From the NCBI GenBank assembly GCA_963966185.1, contig CAWZYM010000317.1:40276-104275 (forward strand): a stretch of DNA of 64,000 nt, given 5' to 3'. The position numbers and the translations under genes were made by a program. This document shows, in pieces, positions 23,427-34,535 of the stretch. This DNA comes from Rhabditoides inermis. Lineage: Eukaryota > Nematoda > Chromadorea > Rhabditida > Rhabditidae. Each line of letters begins with the position of its first letter. Within the stretch, counting starts at the first letter, position 1. The notes beneath the pieces are model-generated. The model made no database searches. It was not told where the DNA came from and saw only the letters and a program-made list of their open reading frames with translations.

Positions 23427-25126
23427 GACTAGCGGGCCGGAGGCTCGCTTCGCTCGCCTCCGGCCCGCTAGTGGCGGCGGCTTCGCCGCCGCACTGCGCT
23501 CCGAGGCTCGCGCGCCTTCGGCGCGCTCGCCTCTCCGCGTAAAACCATGAACACTTCAAATCTGAACTCTACTATTGCTCTAGTACACATCAGAAATCGA
23601 AATCTCAAGTTTTATAGTTGTTTACATGTTTGTTTACTTATTTACCTGACTTGTAAACACTAAATTTGAACTCTTCTATGACTCTAGTACACATCAGACA
23701 TCAAAATCTCTAGTTTTGGAGTTGTTTACAACTTCGTTTACTTGTTTACTTGTCATGTAAACATCAGATAAAAAATCTTCATTGAGTCTAGTACACATCA
23801 GAAATCAGAATCTCCACTTTTGGAGTTGTTTACAAATTTGTTTACTTGTTTACCTGACTTGTAAACACTATACCTTAACTCTCCTGAAGGTTCAGTATCG
23901 ATTAGATATCAAAATCACGAGATTTTGAGTTGTTTACTTTTTTGTTTACTTGTTTACCTAAGTTGTTTACATAAAAAAATTGTAATTGTTTACTTGTTAC
24001 CTGTACCAAGTATGAACCTTCTACTTCAAAAAATAACAAAGTTATAAATTTTATAACATTTCTGAGTATTAAAAAAGTCGAAATTGAAAAATAAATAAAA
24101 ATTGAAACAGAAGTCAAAAATCTGAAATGATTCATGAATAAAGGTTTCACGGTAATGATAACTAAATAGGAAAATCCAGGTGTCAACTCTCATCTAGACG
24201 AAAGTTACAGGGTCGTAAAGTGAAATTTGAAGTTTATGCTAATTTATCTCAGGTGATAGATGAGAGGCGACAGGTGAGACGGTACCTGGCAGGTACTCAG
24301 GACCTAAGGTGTCATTGGTGAAAGGAATGAGAGAATTAAAAATAGTTTTTCTAAGAAGTTGAAACATAGTTGTACTGTATTTTACGTTTTGCATCTTACC
24401 TGATTGATCCTGTCAGCGGTCAATATGCTCAACTGCAAAAATGAGCCACATTTAGTTAAAAATGAAGGTTTTTTGAAAAAGTGAAATCCTTCTACAGTGA
24501 AGCGAAAAATCTGAATCTTTGTCAGTAAATATTAGTTTTTGAGTTATGAATTACTGTGTAAAATCCAGGTCTCAACTCTTATATAGTAAGGGATTGTAGT
24601 TGATCTAGTGAATCATGAAATATGATTTTTATTTTCCGTAATAGAGTTGAGCATACGTGTTTGTGTTGATTGTGTCATAGAGAGTGATTTACTATAAAAA
24701 TTTGAAAAATTAATATTGAAAACGAAAGAAGTTATGATCAAAAATGTAAAATTTCTACGAAAATTTGAATATTCATATTTTGAAAACGAAATGAGTATTT
24801 CATTTAAAATTGAAATGGTGTGAACGGCCAAGTGTGTTCTATCATGAGCTGAAGTTTGAAATTTTAGTCTTCAAAACAAACAAAGATATTCAAGGTTTTT
24901 GCGTTTTGCATCTTACGTGATTGATCCTGTCAGAAAATGAAAATTGCTGTAAAACTTTTTTGAACTGGTTTTTTGAAATGAAACTGTAAAACTGCAAATA
25001 ACATGCATGTTTCATGTTACTGTGCAAGTTTCATGAAGAAATATGAAGTTTGAAGGTAGGTTTACATAGAAGTGAACCGAGTTGTTAGTGAACCCATTTA
25101 AGGAAATTAGATAGGAACCTATGCTA
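23427..25126. mobile_element. Hairpin-headed AT-rich element, copy 2
   Basis: Starts with the triple hairpin (23427-23540). It carries about four 115-bp tandem units (about 23560-23960, each with GTTGTTTAC and ACATCAGA motifs), against about two in copy 1. It continues to 25126, where it passes abruptly into the BTB exon. Its last 300 bp match the inverse of about 63690-64000. The junction supplies the in-frame ATG used in the model of the chimeric gene. Confidence 0.7.
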
Positions 25127-27128
25127 ATGTGTGTTGTTCTGTCGGCGGCGTCTCCGCATTTCAAGCGCGTCTTCCACTCGGATTTCAAGGAGGCCATCGT
25201 TGGAGAGGTCAAGCTGGTCAGTTTTCGATGATTATAAGGAGGTTTAATATAATTATCATGTTTAGGACATGGACACTGATATTGTGGAGTTCCTTCTGGA
25301 ATACATGTACACCTCCAAGGCTGAGATAGGCAAGTTTATAGCAATTTGTACATTGTGATGTTATTTTTCAGACGAGTCGATTGCGCCTCGCCTTCTCCCG
25401 GAAGCTGCTTATCTTCAGCTGGATAGACTGAAGGAGCGATGTGCCAAGTGAGTGATTCGAGACAGGTCGAGAGGTCAATGGGTGTTGCAGGTTCCTACTG
25501 GCTAGTGTGACTCCTTCGAACTGCATTGAGATGTGGTCGTTCGCTCGTCTCTATACCTGCGAAGAGATGAAGGATCTCGCATGGAAGATGATGTGCAGCA
25601 ACTTCGAGTGAGTGTATTGCATTTTTTCGAGTTGTATGTATGTTTCAGTTCCCTGATCGATACTCCCGAGTTCTTCGGTCTCGACAAAAAGGATCTCCTC
25701 TCTCTTTTCGCAGGTATAAACGACTCCAACGGAAGAGTGTTCATTTCCATTTCGCCTTCCAGACAAGTCTCTCCGCTGTCGGGAGTCGAGTGTGTTTTCT
25801 GGAGTGTGCAACTGGGTGCGGGCCGATCCGGAAAACAGGAAGCAGCACATGAAAGAGTGAGTCTCATCTCCTAATTCAATCTCAGTCGTCACAGGCTCTT
25901 CTCGCTTGTTCGCCTCTCGTGTCTGAAGAAGGACTATCTGGTGGACACTGTTGGCAAAGAACCTCTAGTCACTGAGGACAAGGAGTGTTTCCAGATTTAC
26001 CTTGACTGTATTGAGGTCCGTATTGTTGCCATATTGTTGATTTTGATATTCTGGTTTGAGGGCATTGCGAGGGCTGCCCCCGACTCTTCTCGCAACCGTG
26101 GAATGACTTGGAAGGCGAGCGGGGAGTGGACGGCCACCCCCAACGACAAGCTCGTCGTCATCAAGGTCCAGGCGGGCACACTCGCCGACGGAAAGATCAA
26201 GGTCCGCTCCTGCCTCCTTCGTAACCTCGGTTGCCATGCTGCCGTGAACAAAGCGTTCTCCACGAATTCCCTCTTCCAGGTCGGAGACCAGATTGTCAAG
26301 ATCAACGACACGCCGATCCTCAACTCGAATCACTTCTTCAAGCTACTGCGCTTTGCGCCGCCCTGCGCCCGCCTCTCCATCCTTCGGTACTGTGGTCTAC
26401 CGTAACCCTTCACAGACTATCGTACCCTTCAGCGATGAGAAGAAGGTGGCGGAGTTGGAGTCGCGCATGCACATTCCAGCCGACCGCGCCAAGCTCATTC
26501 AGCGTCGCGACGGCTTCGCCTACTCGGTACGGTAGAATACTGTATACCTTGTCACCGTACTCCTACCTCCCCTTTTGCAGCTGGTGAAGATCGAGTGGAA
26601 GGCGGGCGGGCCGAAGCTCGGTCTGGGCATCAAGCACTACCAGAACAGAGTGCTCGTGTCGCGTGCCGATCCCGGCACCCTGGCGGCTTCCGTGTTCGTC
26701 GTCGGAGATCACATCATCGACATCGACGGCACGCCGGTGACGGACAAGGACGTGGCGCGCGACCTGGTGCTCAAGGCGCTGCAGGCACGCGGGCATGTCA
26801 CTTCGGTCATCGAGCGGCCCGAGACGATGGAGACCAAGCACTGGACGAACCAGGCCCTCACCACGCAGGTCGCACAGCCGCCCTCCGTACAGATGAACTC
26901 AGACGTGCGCAACATCCTCGCCAGGGAGAGGAAGCGCCAGATGGAGACCAAGCCTCAGGTACTGTAGATTACAGTATACTCCCCTACCGTATCTCGCTTC
27001 AGTCTAAGGGCGGAATCCTGACCAAGGAGATGAACAAGTCCAAGCACGTGACTATTAACGACAAGGCCACCATCGACATGATCTACTCGGACAACGAGGG
27101 AAAGAACCTGCGCTCTGTTCGCAAGTAG
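25127..27128 (+). CDS. Chimeric BTB-BACK / tandem PDZ gene (copy B fusion)
   Basis: Twelve exons join in frame to 490 aa: 25127-25216, 25266-25329, 25372-25447, 25491-25607, 25649-25713, 25763-25856, 25895-26015, 26061-26201, 26280-26386, 26433-26526, 26581-26958, 27003-27128. Residues 1-233 are a BTB remnant plus BACK, closely similar to copies A and C. From 26134 the sequence is unrelated to kelch and encodes PDZ1 ([20 protein letters not shown]) and PDZ2 ([20 protein letters not shown]), then a basic tail ending LRSVRK. PDZ1 lacks its usual ligand-binding GLGF loop, which is replaced by kelch-derived MTWKASGEW. The 78-nt intron in PDZ1 is in frame either way, but removing it restores the PDZ pattern. 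The BTB part lacks its first 45 residues; an ATG provided by the upstream repeat is in frame. The PDZ part resembles nematode tandem-PDZ proteins of the smz type (from memory). Whether it is expressed is unknown. Confidence 0.7.
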
Positions 27129-27300
27129 ACGCTCCCGCAGGCCACCCCCTACTAGATAAAACTCGCACGCTTAAATTCATCCCATTTGATCTCGTTTCTA
27201 ATCATGTTGCAGCACTCACAACGCCTATAAACATGTTCTTGTAAAAAACACTTTGATAAAACCTTACATCACTTTAATCACTTCTTTTTAATCGATAATC

Positions 27301-27908
27301 TTATCTCACCTTGTCATCGATATCCTCGACGACCGGCTTGGACTCTTCCTTGACTGCTCCAAAGAAGTCGTCGGCCTGAACAATATTGATATTGCTAATT
27401 GTTATAATTGAATTACCATAATTACTCAAACAAATACGTCATACGAACATGAACATATAAACGTCATAATGTTTGTGGTATCCGTGCCCACCTTGTGGTT
27501 ATCCTTGTCTCCAGCGTCGTGCGCCGCCGCCACTTCCTCCTTCACATCAGATGCCTCAAACACGCAAGATGTCAACAGACGAATTATTTCATTCGAAAAG
27601 CTAGATTCAAACTTTTGCACCACAAAAATTGGTCAGCAGTCTTCACACCTCACAAGTCTCCACACCTCACACCTTTGCCTCCCGTACACCTTCTACTCTC
27701 ACCTTCTCCTCCAGCTTCTCGTCAGCGTCGTGGACAGCTGCGGATACGTCGTCCTTCACCGCAGCAGTCTGAAACAGAGCATACCAGACGGTATATCAGT
27801 CTCACATGGAATGTCGTTTAGGTCACAGCCTTCTACTCTCACCTTCTCCTCCATCTTCTCGTCAGCGTCGTGGACAGCTGCGGATACGTCGTCCTTCACC
27901 GCAGCAGT
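27301..27908 (-). CDS. 3' part of a minus-strand gene with repeated exons
   Basis: Read on the minus strand, four phase-0 exons are seen: 27843-27908, 27703-27768, 27492-27554 and 27301-27375. The first two encode almost the same 22 residues (VKDDVSAAVHDADEK), the third a related one (SDVKEEVAAAHDAGDK), and the last ADDFFGAVKEESKPVVEDID followed by a stop at 27301. Exon plus intron are duplicated with a period of 140 bp. All exons share the pattern A-x-V-K-(D/E)-(D/E)-V, so the protein is an acidic helical repeat, probably amphipathic. The 5' end is missing: the sequence changes to a kelch fragment at about 28046. It faces the PDZ gene tail to tail, 172 bp apart. No family is recognised. Confidence 0.6.
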
Positions 27909-28045
27909 CTGAAACAGAGTATACCAGACGGTATACCAGTTTCACATAGAATGTCGTTTAGGTCACAGAAGCCGATGATGACCAAAATGATATCAGAGAT
28001 ACCCTAGGGGGTCACTAGTGGAAAACCGTTTTCCACGTTGGGGGA

Positions 28046-28861
28046 GACTATCGAGACATTCGACCTGACGAATGCTGGTATGCAACTCCTCCGTTTACAA
28101 TTAGTTTATTACATGTGTTAGGACCTGGATTCGTTCGTCTGTGCGCGTTCCCCCCTGATCTGACTCTCAACTTCCCGCTTTGCGTGGTGGATGGCCGTCT
28201 GATGACTGTCGGAGGATGGACGGGTTCTAATAGCACCAACCAGGTATGAGACAATTTAGCTTGCGAGCTCTTTAGTGCAAATGCCGGCCCATTTAAAGAT
28301 TTTTTCTGCCGGTCTATTTAAAGAGACCAAACGATGATGGTCGACAAAAATTATTTTCCTTAAAAATATTGTAGCTGTTTCCCAAACCCTGTTTTTTTGT
28401 AGGTGTACGTATGGAATCCGCAGTCTGATTCTTGGAATGCGGGAACGCCGCTCGGAGAGGTATGAAGGAACTTTCTGTTGATAGTGACTGGTCTCCGTAC
28501 CGCATTGCACATCTACTACCTATCTAATAGGCTTGCAGTTTCATTGGCGCGACGGTGTGCGATGGTCGACTCGTGATCGCCGGTGGATACGGAAGGGAGA
28601 ATAAGCAGGATGTTCAGGTGAATGCGATGTTTCGAAGGCAAATTAGCGAGAAAGAACGAACTTTGTTTAGATGCTGGTGGATGGCGAATGGAAGCAGCTG
28701 CCGTCTCCCAAACACGCGCGGTACTCGCTGTTCTTGACAATGTGAATAGAGGAATTAGAGAATATGTGGTCTATATATATATATTGTCACAGATGCTGTA
28801 CGCGATTGGCGGATGGCCAGCGTCTACCTCCGTGGAGATGCTCCGTCTCGATGAGGAGTGA
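28046..28861 (+). pseudogene. Orphan last kelch exons of copy B
   Basis: The sequence resumes in the middle of what is exon 14 in copy A (ACTATCGAGACATTCGAC) and continues through recognisable exons 28122-28243, 28403-28459, 28531-28617, 28671-28741 and 28793-28861 with their splice sites. The fourth of these is 10 nt shorter than in copy A, which shifts the frame. There is no start or BTB part. It is the 3' half of the gene whose 5' half was fused to the PDZ gene; about 590 bp of kelch sequence between is gone (by comparison with 49596-50185 in copy C). Confidence 0.85.
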
Positions 28862-29041
28862 AGGGAGGAAGAGGGCAAGGGAAAACCGGACAATGAAGAT
28901 GATCGCAAGTGCTCAAATAGATTATAATTAATGGTTGTTCTTACTGTTTTTGTCATTATTTCGTTATGTTTTTTTTTATAAAATCTCCTGAATACTCTTC
29001 CATTGAGTATCCAATGATAATGAATTTAATTTAAAAAGTGA

Positions 29042-29050
29042 GCTAAGGAG
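29042..29050. repeat. 9-bp target site duplication (left)
   Basis: GCTAAGGAG directly before the MITE, repeated at 34732-34740. The undisrupted site occurs once, at 51234-51242, in the equivalent place downstream of copy C. Confidence 0.9.
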
Positions 29051-29201
29051 GGTAATTAGGAAATGACACCAGACACCACGACACCAGACACCAGACACCA
29101 CGACACCACGACACCATGGTGTCGACACCACGACACCACGGTGTCGACACCATGACACCACGACACCACGTCAAAAAACACAACTGCACTACGAATTCTC
29201 G

Positions 29202-29801
29202 TGTGACGTATGCTGCGCACACGGAAACCTAGCATGAACTCAACAGCACTCTCTGATGCTATCATGCCACCGCCGAGCGCTCGCTGACGCATCTCTCTCC
29301 CACACGCGCGTCGCACGTGCATCTGATCTCTCGTCCTCGCGCTCTCTCCCCTCTCACCCGCACTTCGCATCATGTGTGAATCACTGAGAGAGAGAGAGAG
29401 TACAAGCAGACAGTTAGAGGCTTCTTGCCACATTCCTCAAGATCAACCAATCAACCAGGCTACACTCAATCAAACCACTTCCCACACCACTTTCAATATC
29501 ACTCCTCATCATCTTGGGAACGAGCCCTAATGTGTTGGCATTCCAGGCCCAATCGCCTGCCGGCGATCTTCTCCCGGCGCCCTCCTCTCACCCCGCACGC
29601 CACCATCCGACAGTACATAAGCACCTCCACCAATCTCTTCGTCGTCGACTCCTTTTGCTTTTTGCAACTATGCCACTCTTTCCGCGATAAAATGTGCTCT
29701 TTTGCCGTATCATATGTTGTGACGTTGTGTGTGTTGGGTACGGTAGTTGCCACGTTCAACTCCGCTGCCGCCCACCCTGACCAGGTGGCGGCATGAGTTA
29801 C
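29202..29801. repeat. Left LTR
   Basis: Begins TGTGACGTATGC and ends CATGAGTTAC. Compared with the right LTR it has two more bases in a GA run and lacks a 6-bp GGTAGC duplication near the end. Confidence 0.88.
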
Positions 29802-29818
29802 TGGTAGCAACGAGCATC
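29802..29818. promoter_or_regulatory. Probable primer binding site
   Basis: TGGTAGCAACGAGCATC immediately follows the left LTR. TGG matches the CCA end of a tRNA. Which tRNA primes cannot be told without a tRNA set from the same genome. Confidence 0.55.
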
Positions 29819-30883
29819 TTATTGTTATTTAATAAGACTTTCCACCCCTCTCTCTCTCCTCCCGGGTCTCTGTCTCTCTGGTCCAGCGACCGCTTCCCGC
29901 GCAAACGTTGGCATTTCACCCTCTCTTCACACACCCCACCGGCAGATTGCGCGTTTGTTCCGAGAAGAGTGCTTTTTGCACCGCATTTGAAGTTTGACCC
30001 GTATTGGCATGGCGACCCCATCAGTACGTAGTAGTAAACCCACTCCCCGAGCGGAGTGGTTGGCCACTGTTCGAGTAGACATGGGATGAACGACCCCCAT
30101 ACATGAGAGACAGGATGTTGTGACCCCTGTGAACGCGGTAGGATGTTTGACCCCTGCCTCCGAGGTTTTTGAGCAGCGTGTGCAGCGTAGCGAGCAGCGA
30201 ACCCGCTGTTGCTTTTTCAGCACTTCTTACAGTTCCGTAGTCAGAATTATCTCCGCTTTTCGCGACTCTATTCACGTTCCATAGCGCGTCCGCTATCAGT
30301 TTGTTACGTTGTGTTCCGAGTTGTACCTGTTGTCCGCGGCGCTACACTCTAGCACCGGCTTTTCGCCACATTCCTCCGACCGCCCCAGCACTTGCTGATG
30401 CCAATTGGCTTCTGCCTCTACCCCTAACTGTCTCCAGGCTTCTGCCACTCTCTACACCCGCTCCTAGGCTCACTTTCTAGGGCTTCTGCCCCTTCCACAA
30501 GCAACAACGAGTCAGATATTTCCAGCTCATGTTCCAGACATCGTTTAAGCAGAATCAGAAGATGAGGACGGCGAAGCTCAGAAGACAACTCGACCCGTCA
30601 GACAGGTAGTCATTCCGAAACCTATCAGCACTAGCAGACAGAAACTTTGGCCTCCTCTCCGACAACAGCTTCTCGTATTCGGTAACATCTCTCATCTCAT
30701 AATCTTCCCTTGCCTTATCGGCTCAGTTTCAACTACCCGCACCCGGCGCGCGGTCTCTGCTTCTCCTACAGTGGTGCAAATTCTGTTATTTTCCGACCAA
30801 TTGATTTCAGCGAGTTATGATGCCTAGCGCGAGCGAGTGTGTGTACAACTCCGGACACTGCTCGTTGTCGGAGGGAGCCACAG

Positions 30884-30977
30884 CCGAAGCAGATGGAGGA
30901 CTACTACAGCACGATCTGGACGAGCACAGAGTCGGAGGGACACGGAGTCGCCACCGGAGCCGTCATCAAGGAGAACG
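30884..30977 (+). pseudogene. Exon-like fragment inside the LTR element
   Basis: Between an acceptor-like CCACAG and a donor GTGAGC lies an open frame, PKQMEDYYSTIWTSTESEGH followed by GVATGAVIKEN. It looks like an exon, but no other exon of it is found nearby. It may be a host gene piece captured by the retroelement, or chance. Confidence 0.25.
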
Positions 30978-32652
30978 GTGAGCACAAATGATTCGCACTT
31001 TCGTCGCTTGATTTTTTTTAGTTGCGTAATCGTCTCCGCAATTTGCATTAGGTCTCTTTTATGTTTGCAAATTGACATGCATCTGAATACTAGGTTGTTT
31101 TCTACCCGCTTCCTCTCGCACTTCCGAGCTGCTCCACCGTCTGTCTCTCCTATAAATTGTTAACGGAGCGCCTCATTCCCTCTCTGTCGCTGTCGCTTAT
31201 CGCGCAACCACATATCCACTTCCCTTTCCATTTCCGCTCGCTATTACTCTCGTGTCGAGAAAACAACTCTATTTTATTATCTCCGAGATTTCTGATGATC
31301 TAATGGAAGTTGTCGTGTTACCCGTGTTTCTCGCCTACCCGCGCTATCTCTGATCTGCCTGCGTCTAACTCTGTGCATCTTTCACAAACTCATGCTATCG
31401 CTGACTCGTCTCGCACTCCACGTCTCTCTCTGATCCCACGTCTTCTCCAAATATCCGCGCTTCTCTCTCTGATGGCTTATCACGCACCTCATCCCCGCAA
31501 CTCGGTCTCTCTGTATTCAACATTGAATCCGAACCCTCCTTTCTTTCGCAAGGGTCCGCCACCAGAAATAACGTAGATGTATCCGCAATTATGGTAGCTA
31601 ACACCTCTCTCGCAACCGTAGTAGGTGTTTTCCACTTTGATTCTCCACGTATAGAAAAAGCGACAGGATTGTCAGGTACAGAAGTATATAGTTGTGACTA
31701 TCCGCGTATTTTGAAAACAAAGTGCAATTTTCGAGTGACGTAACAGCTAGAAAAGGCGCTCTTGCATGCAACATTATTTTCGGAAACGATTTGCGCACCA
31801 AGCTCCCTCCATAGCGCATAGACAACCGCAGCGATTTTTAATCTTCGACGAAGTCAATCAGTCAATACCAATTTTCTCCATAAACTGCAACTACCTACAT
31901 ACCTACCCCCGTACCCCCCGAACCCGTCTGTCCAGACCGGATTATTTCCACTTCCAATCAATGTATAACTGGCGAGTCCGAGAAATTCTTTGAAGCCAGC
32001 CTCTCGCAGCCAGTAGACGCTATGTATGTTTATGTCTACAATCGCGCGCAAAATCACTCACCGACACGGGTCTACTCGCCGCACAAAAATCTCATTGTAA
32101 ATCCCAGCAAAAAAAAACCTTTCACAGTTTTTACATATATGACAATTTGCGATGCGCGATAATCATTGATATAACTTTATCAAACATTCTAGTAGAGCTC
32201 CTCCCAATCCTTTTCTGGAAATGAAGTCCCTGAACTGTGTCTGTGTGTCCACACTGTCTCACCCATTCCTACGGTCACCGGCACATTCTCGGCTGCGATT
32301 CATTCGACAACAAACCACCTGAATCCATCAGCCAATGGCAAGCCGCAATGAAAAGTTGATGGCGTCGGAAGACCCGACGCCTCGTCCTAATGACGCCCGA
32401 TGATGCTAACCACTCCGAGCCCAATGGAAGACCCTGCGGAGGAGCAGACCGTACTCGAGGAGAAGCACGCGCATTCTTCGACACCAAGTTCTGGAAAAAC
32501 CTGATGATGGAGGCACCTACGCATTCATCACGCATGCCGACGCGATCACCGACTCCACTCACACCTCCACCATCGCTTATGGCGACTTTACATCTACTGA
32601 CGTCGCCGCTTACTACGGGCAACACTCTCATTGTCGTCCGCCGCCCTGTCCA

Positions 32653-32892
32653 CCGACACGCTGACCGACACGCCCGCCCCCTGTCACACGCTGACCGACA
32701 CGCCCGGCCCCTGTCACACGCTGACCGACACGCCCGCCCCCTGTCACACGCTGACCGACACGCCCGCCCCCTGTCACACGCTGACCGACACGCCCGCCCC
32801 CCTGTCACACGCTGACCGACACGCCCGCCCCCTGTCACACGCTGACCGACACGCCCGCCCCCTGCCACACGCTGACCGACACGCCCGCTTCC
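32653..32892. repeat. 30-bp GC-rich tandem repeat, about 8 units
   Basis: The unit contains CGACACGCCCGCCCC and CTGTCACACGCTGAC. Period 30, so all frames stay open; long frames here on both strands are a by-product. It lies in the interior of the LTR element. Confidence 0.9.
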
Positions 32893-33931
32893 CCACCGGA
32901 CCCACCGATTCCGACCTGACGCCGCCCCTTGCCACAGACAACACACTCAACTTTACCTACAACTCGCTTACTGCGACTTGACATATAACAACCTGCCCAC
33001 TGCACCCGTCGATGTGCCCTCTGAACCCGCCGCCCTACCCACCGACACACTCAACAACTTCACCCACACCTCACTCCTCGCTGATGGCGTTTCTGCAACC
33101 ACAAAGAACTACACTAATTCGACAACGCTGATCACCGAGCTCGATTCAACCGCCGTCGTCGCGACACTCCTAAAAACGCTCTACCGAATGAGGGCATGTG
33201 TATGATGGATCTGGCCTCAACCGATTCGGCCACTCTTCACGATGACTACCCGATGACCACGCCGCCTATCACTCACGGACTACCTCCATGGAATCGAATA
33301 CTCCCACGCAGGACCCGACCCAAGCGGAGACGTCTCCCGCGACTCAGGACGACTCCGCCGCCCCCGCTCCGGCGTTTAGCCCCTCTTCCACTCCCGTATC
33401 CAGGGCTTCTTGCTCCATCCCTCGCACCATGACACAGGACTCGTTGTGTTCGACCCTGCTGACCCATCCCAGCGCCGCCGCACCCGCCACGTCGTCCAGC
33501 TCCGCCGTGTCCGCTCTGCTTTCTCACCCGCCCGCACGACCTTGCCGCCGACACCGGCCCGACCACGCCCGTGTACGCGCCGTCATCTCCCATGGGGACT
33601 GGGTGAACGAGGGATCCCCGGAGTATCGCCCGACAACCCCACCCGTGATGACCTCCTTCAACCGACGGAGCAGGCCGAGCTCACTCTCAAGGAAGGTGTC
33701 TACTGCCACCTTCCCATCGGCCGGGCCGAGAACGAGGATGACGACGACAAGGTGGTCGAGGTGGACGCCAAGGTATATTGCCCGTCTCCGCCAGGAGATC
33801 ACTAACATCATGGAATGAGGTCTTGGCTTTTCGCCACTCACTCGCCACTCGGCTTATCGCCACTACTACTCCCCTTCGCGGCGGGTATTTTTTTCCAATT
33901 GCCGAGGTCGGCAACCCGCAATGGGGATAGC

Positions 33932-34535
33932 TGTGACGTATGCTGCGCACACGGAAACCTAGCATGAACTCAACAGCACTCTCTGATGCTATCATGCCAC
34001 CGCCGAGCGCTCGCTGACGCATCTCTCTCCCACACGCGCGTCGCACGTGCATCTGATCTCTCGTCCTCGCGCTCTCTCCCCTCTCACCCGCACTTCGCAT
34101 CATGTGTGAATCACTGAGAGAGAGAGAGTACAAGCAGACAGTTAGAGGCTTCTTGCCACATTCCTCAAGATCAACCAATCAACCAGGCTACACTCAATCA
34201 AACCACTTCCCACACCACTTTCAATATCACTCCTCATCATCTTGGGAACGAGCCCTAATGTGTTGGCATTCCAGGCCCAATCGCCTGCCGGCGATCTTCC
34301 CCCGGCGCCCTCCTCTCACCCCGCACGCCACCATCCGACAGTACATAAGCACCTCCACCAATCTCTTCGTCGTCGACTCCTTTTGCTTTTTGCAACTATG
34401 CCACTCTTTCCGCGATAAAATGTGCTCTTTTGCCGTATCATATGTTGTGACGTTGTGTGTGTTGGGTACGGTAGCGGTAGTTGCCACGTTCAACTCCGCT
34501 GCCGCCCACCCTGACCAGGTGGCGGCATGAGTTAC
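33932..34535. repeat. Right LTR
   Basis: Matches the left LTR except for one substitution and two small length changes. It is followed by the target duplication TCTCG at 34536-34540. Confidence 0.88.

Larger units (their letters stand above)
29202..34535. mobile_element. Non-autonomous LTR retrotransposon
   Basis: Two direct repeats of about 600 bp (29202-29801 and 33932-34535) bound a 4.1-kb interior. A 5-bp target duplication TCTCG lies outside (29197-29201 and 34536-34540). The base after the left LTR starts TGGTAGCAACGAG, a plausible primer binding site complementary to a tRNA 3' end. No gag-pol with protease, reverse transcriptase, RNase H or integrase motifs is visible in any frame, so it must depend on another element. 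The LTRs differ at one base plus two short repeat-length changes, so the insertion is young. Confidence 0.85.

Noticed and set aside
25533..25874. Overlapping frames across the BTB/BACK exons of copy B
   Set aside because: They read through introns in the wrong frame; the paralogue comparison fixes the true exons.
32275..32946. Minus-strand 223-codon frame with repeated CRSACDRGRA
   Set aside because: Produced by the 30-bp tandem repeat whose period keeps all frames open; no other support.
33288..33818. Possible gag protein of the LTR element
   Set aside because: Two frames (33288-33818 and 33410-33805) are open at once with biased composition, and no zinc knuckle or other gag motif is visible.
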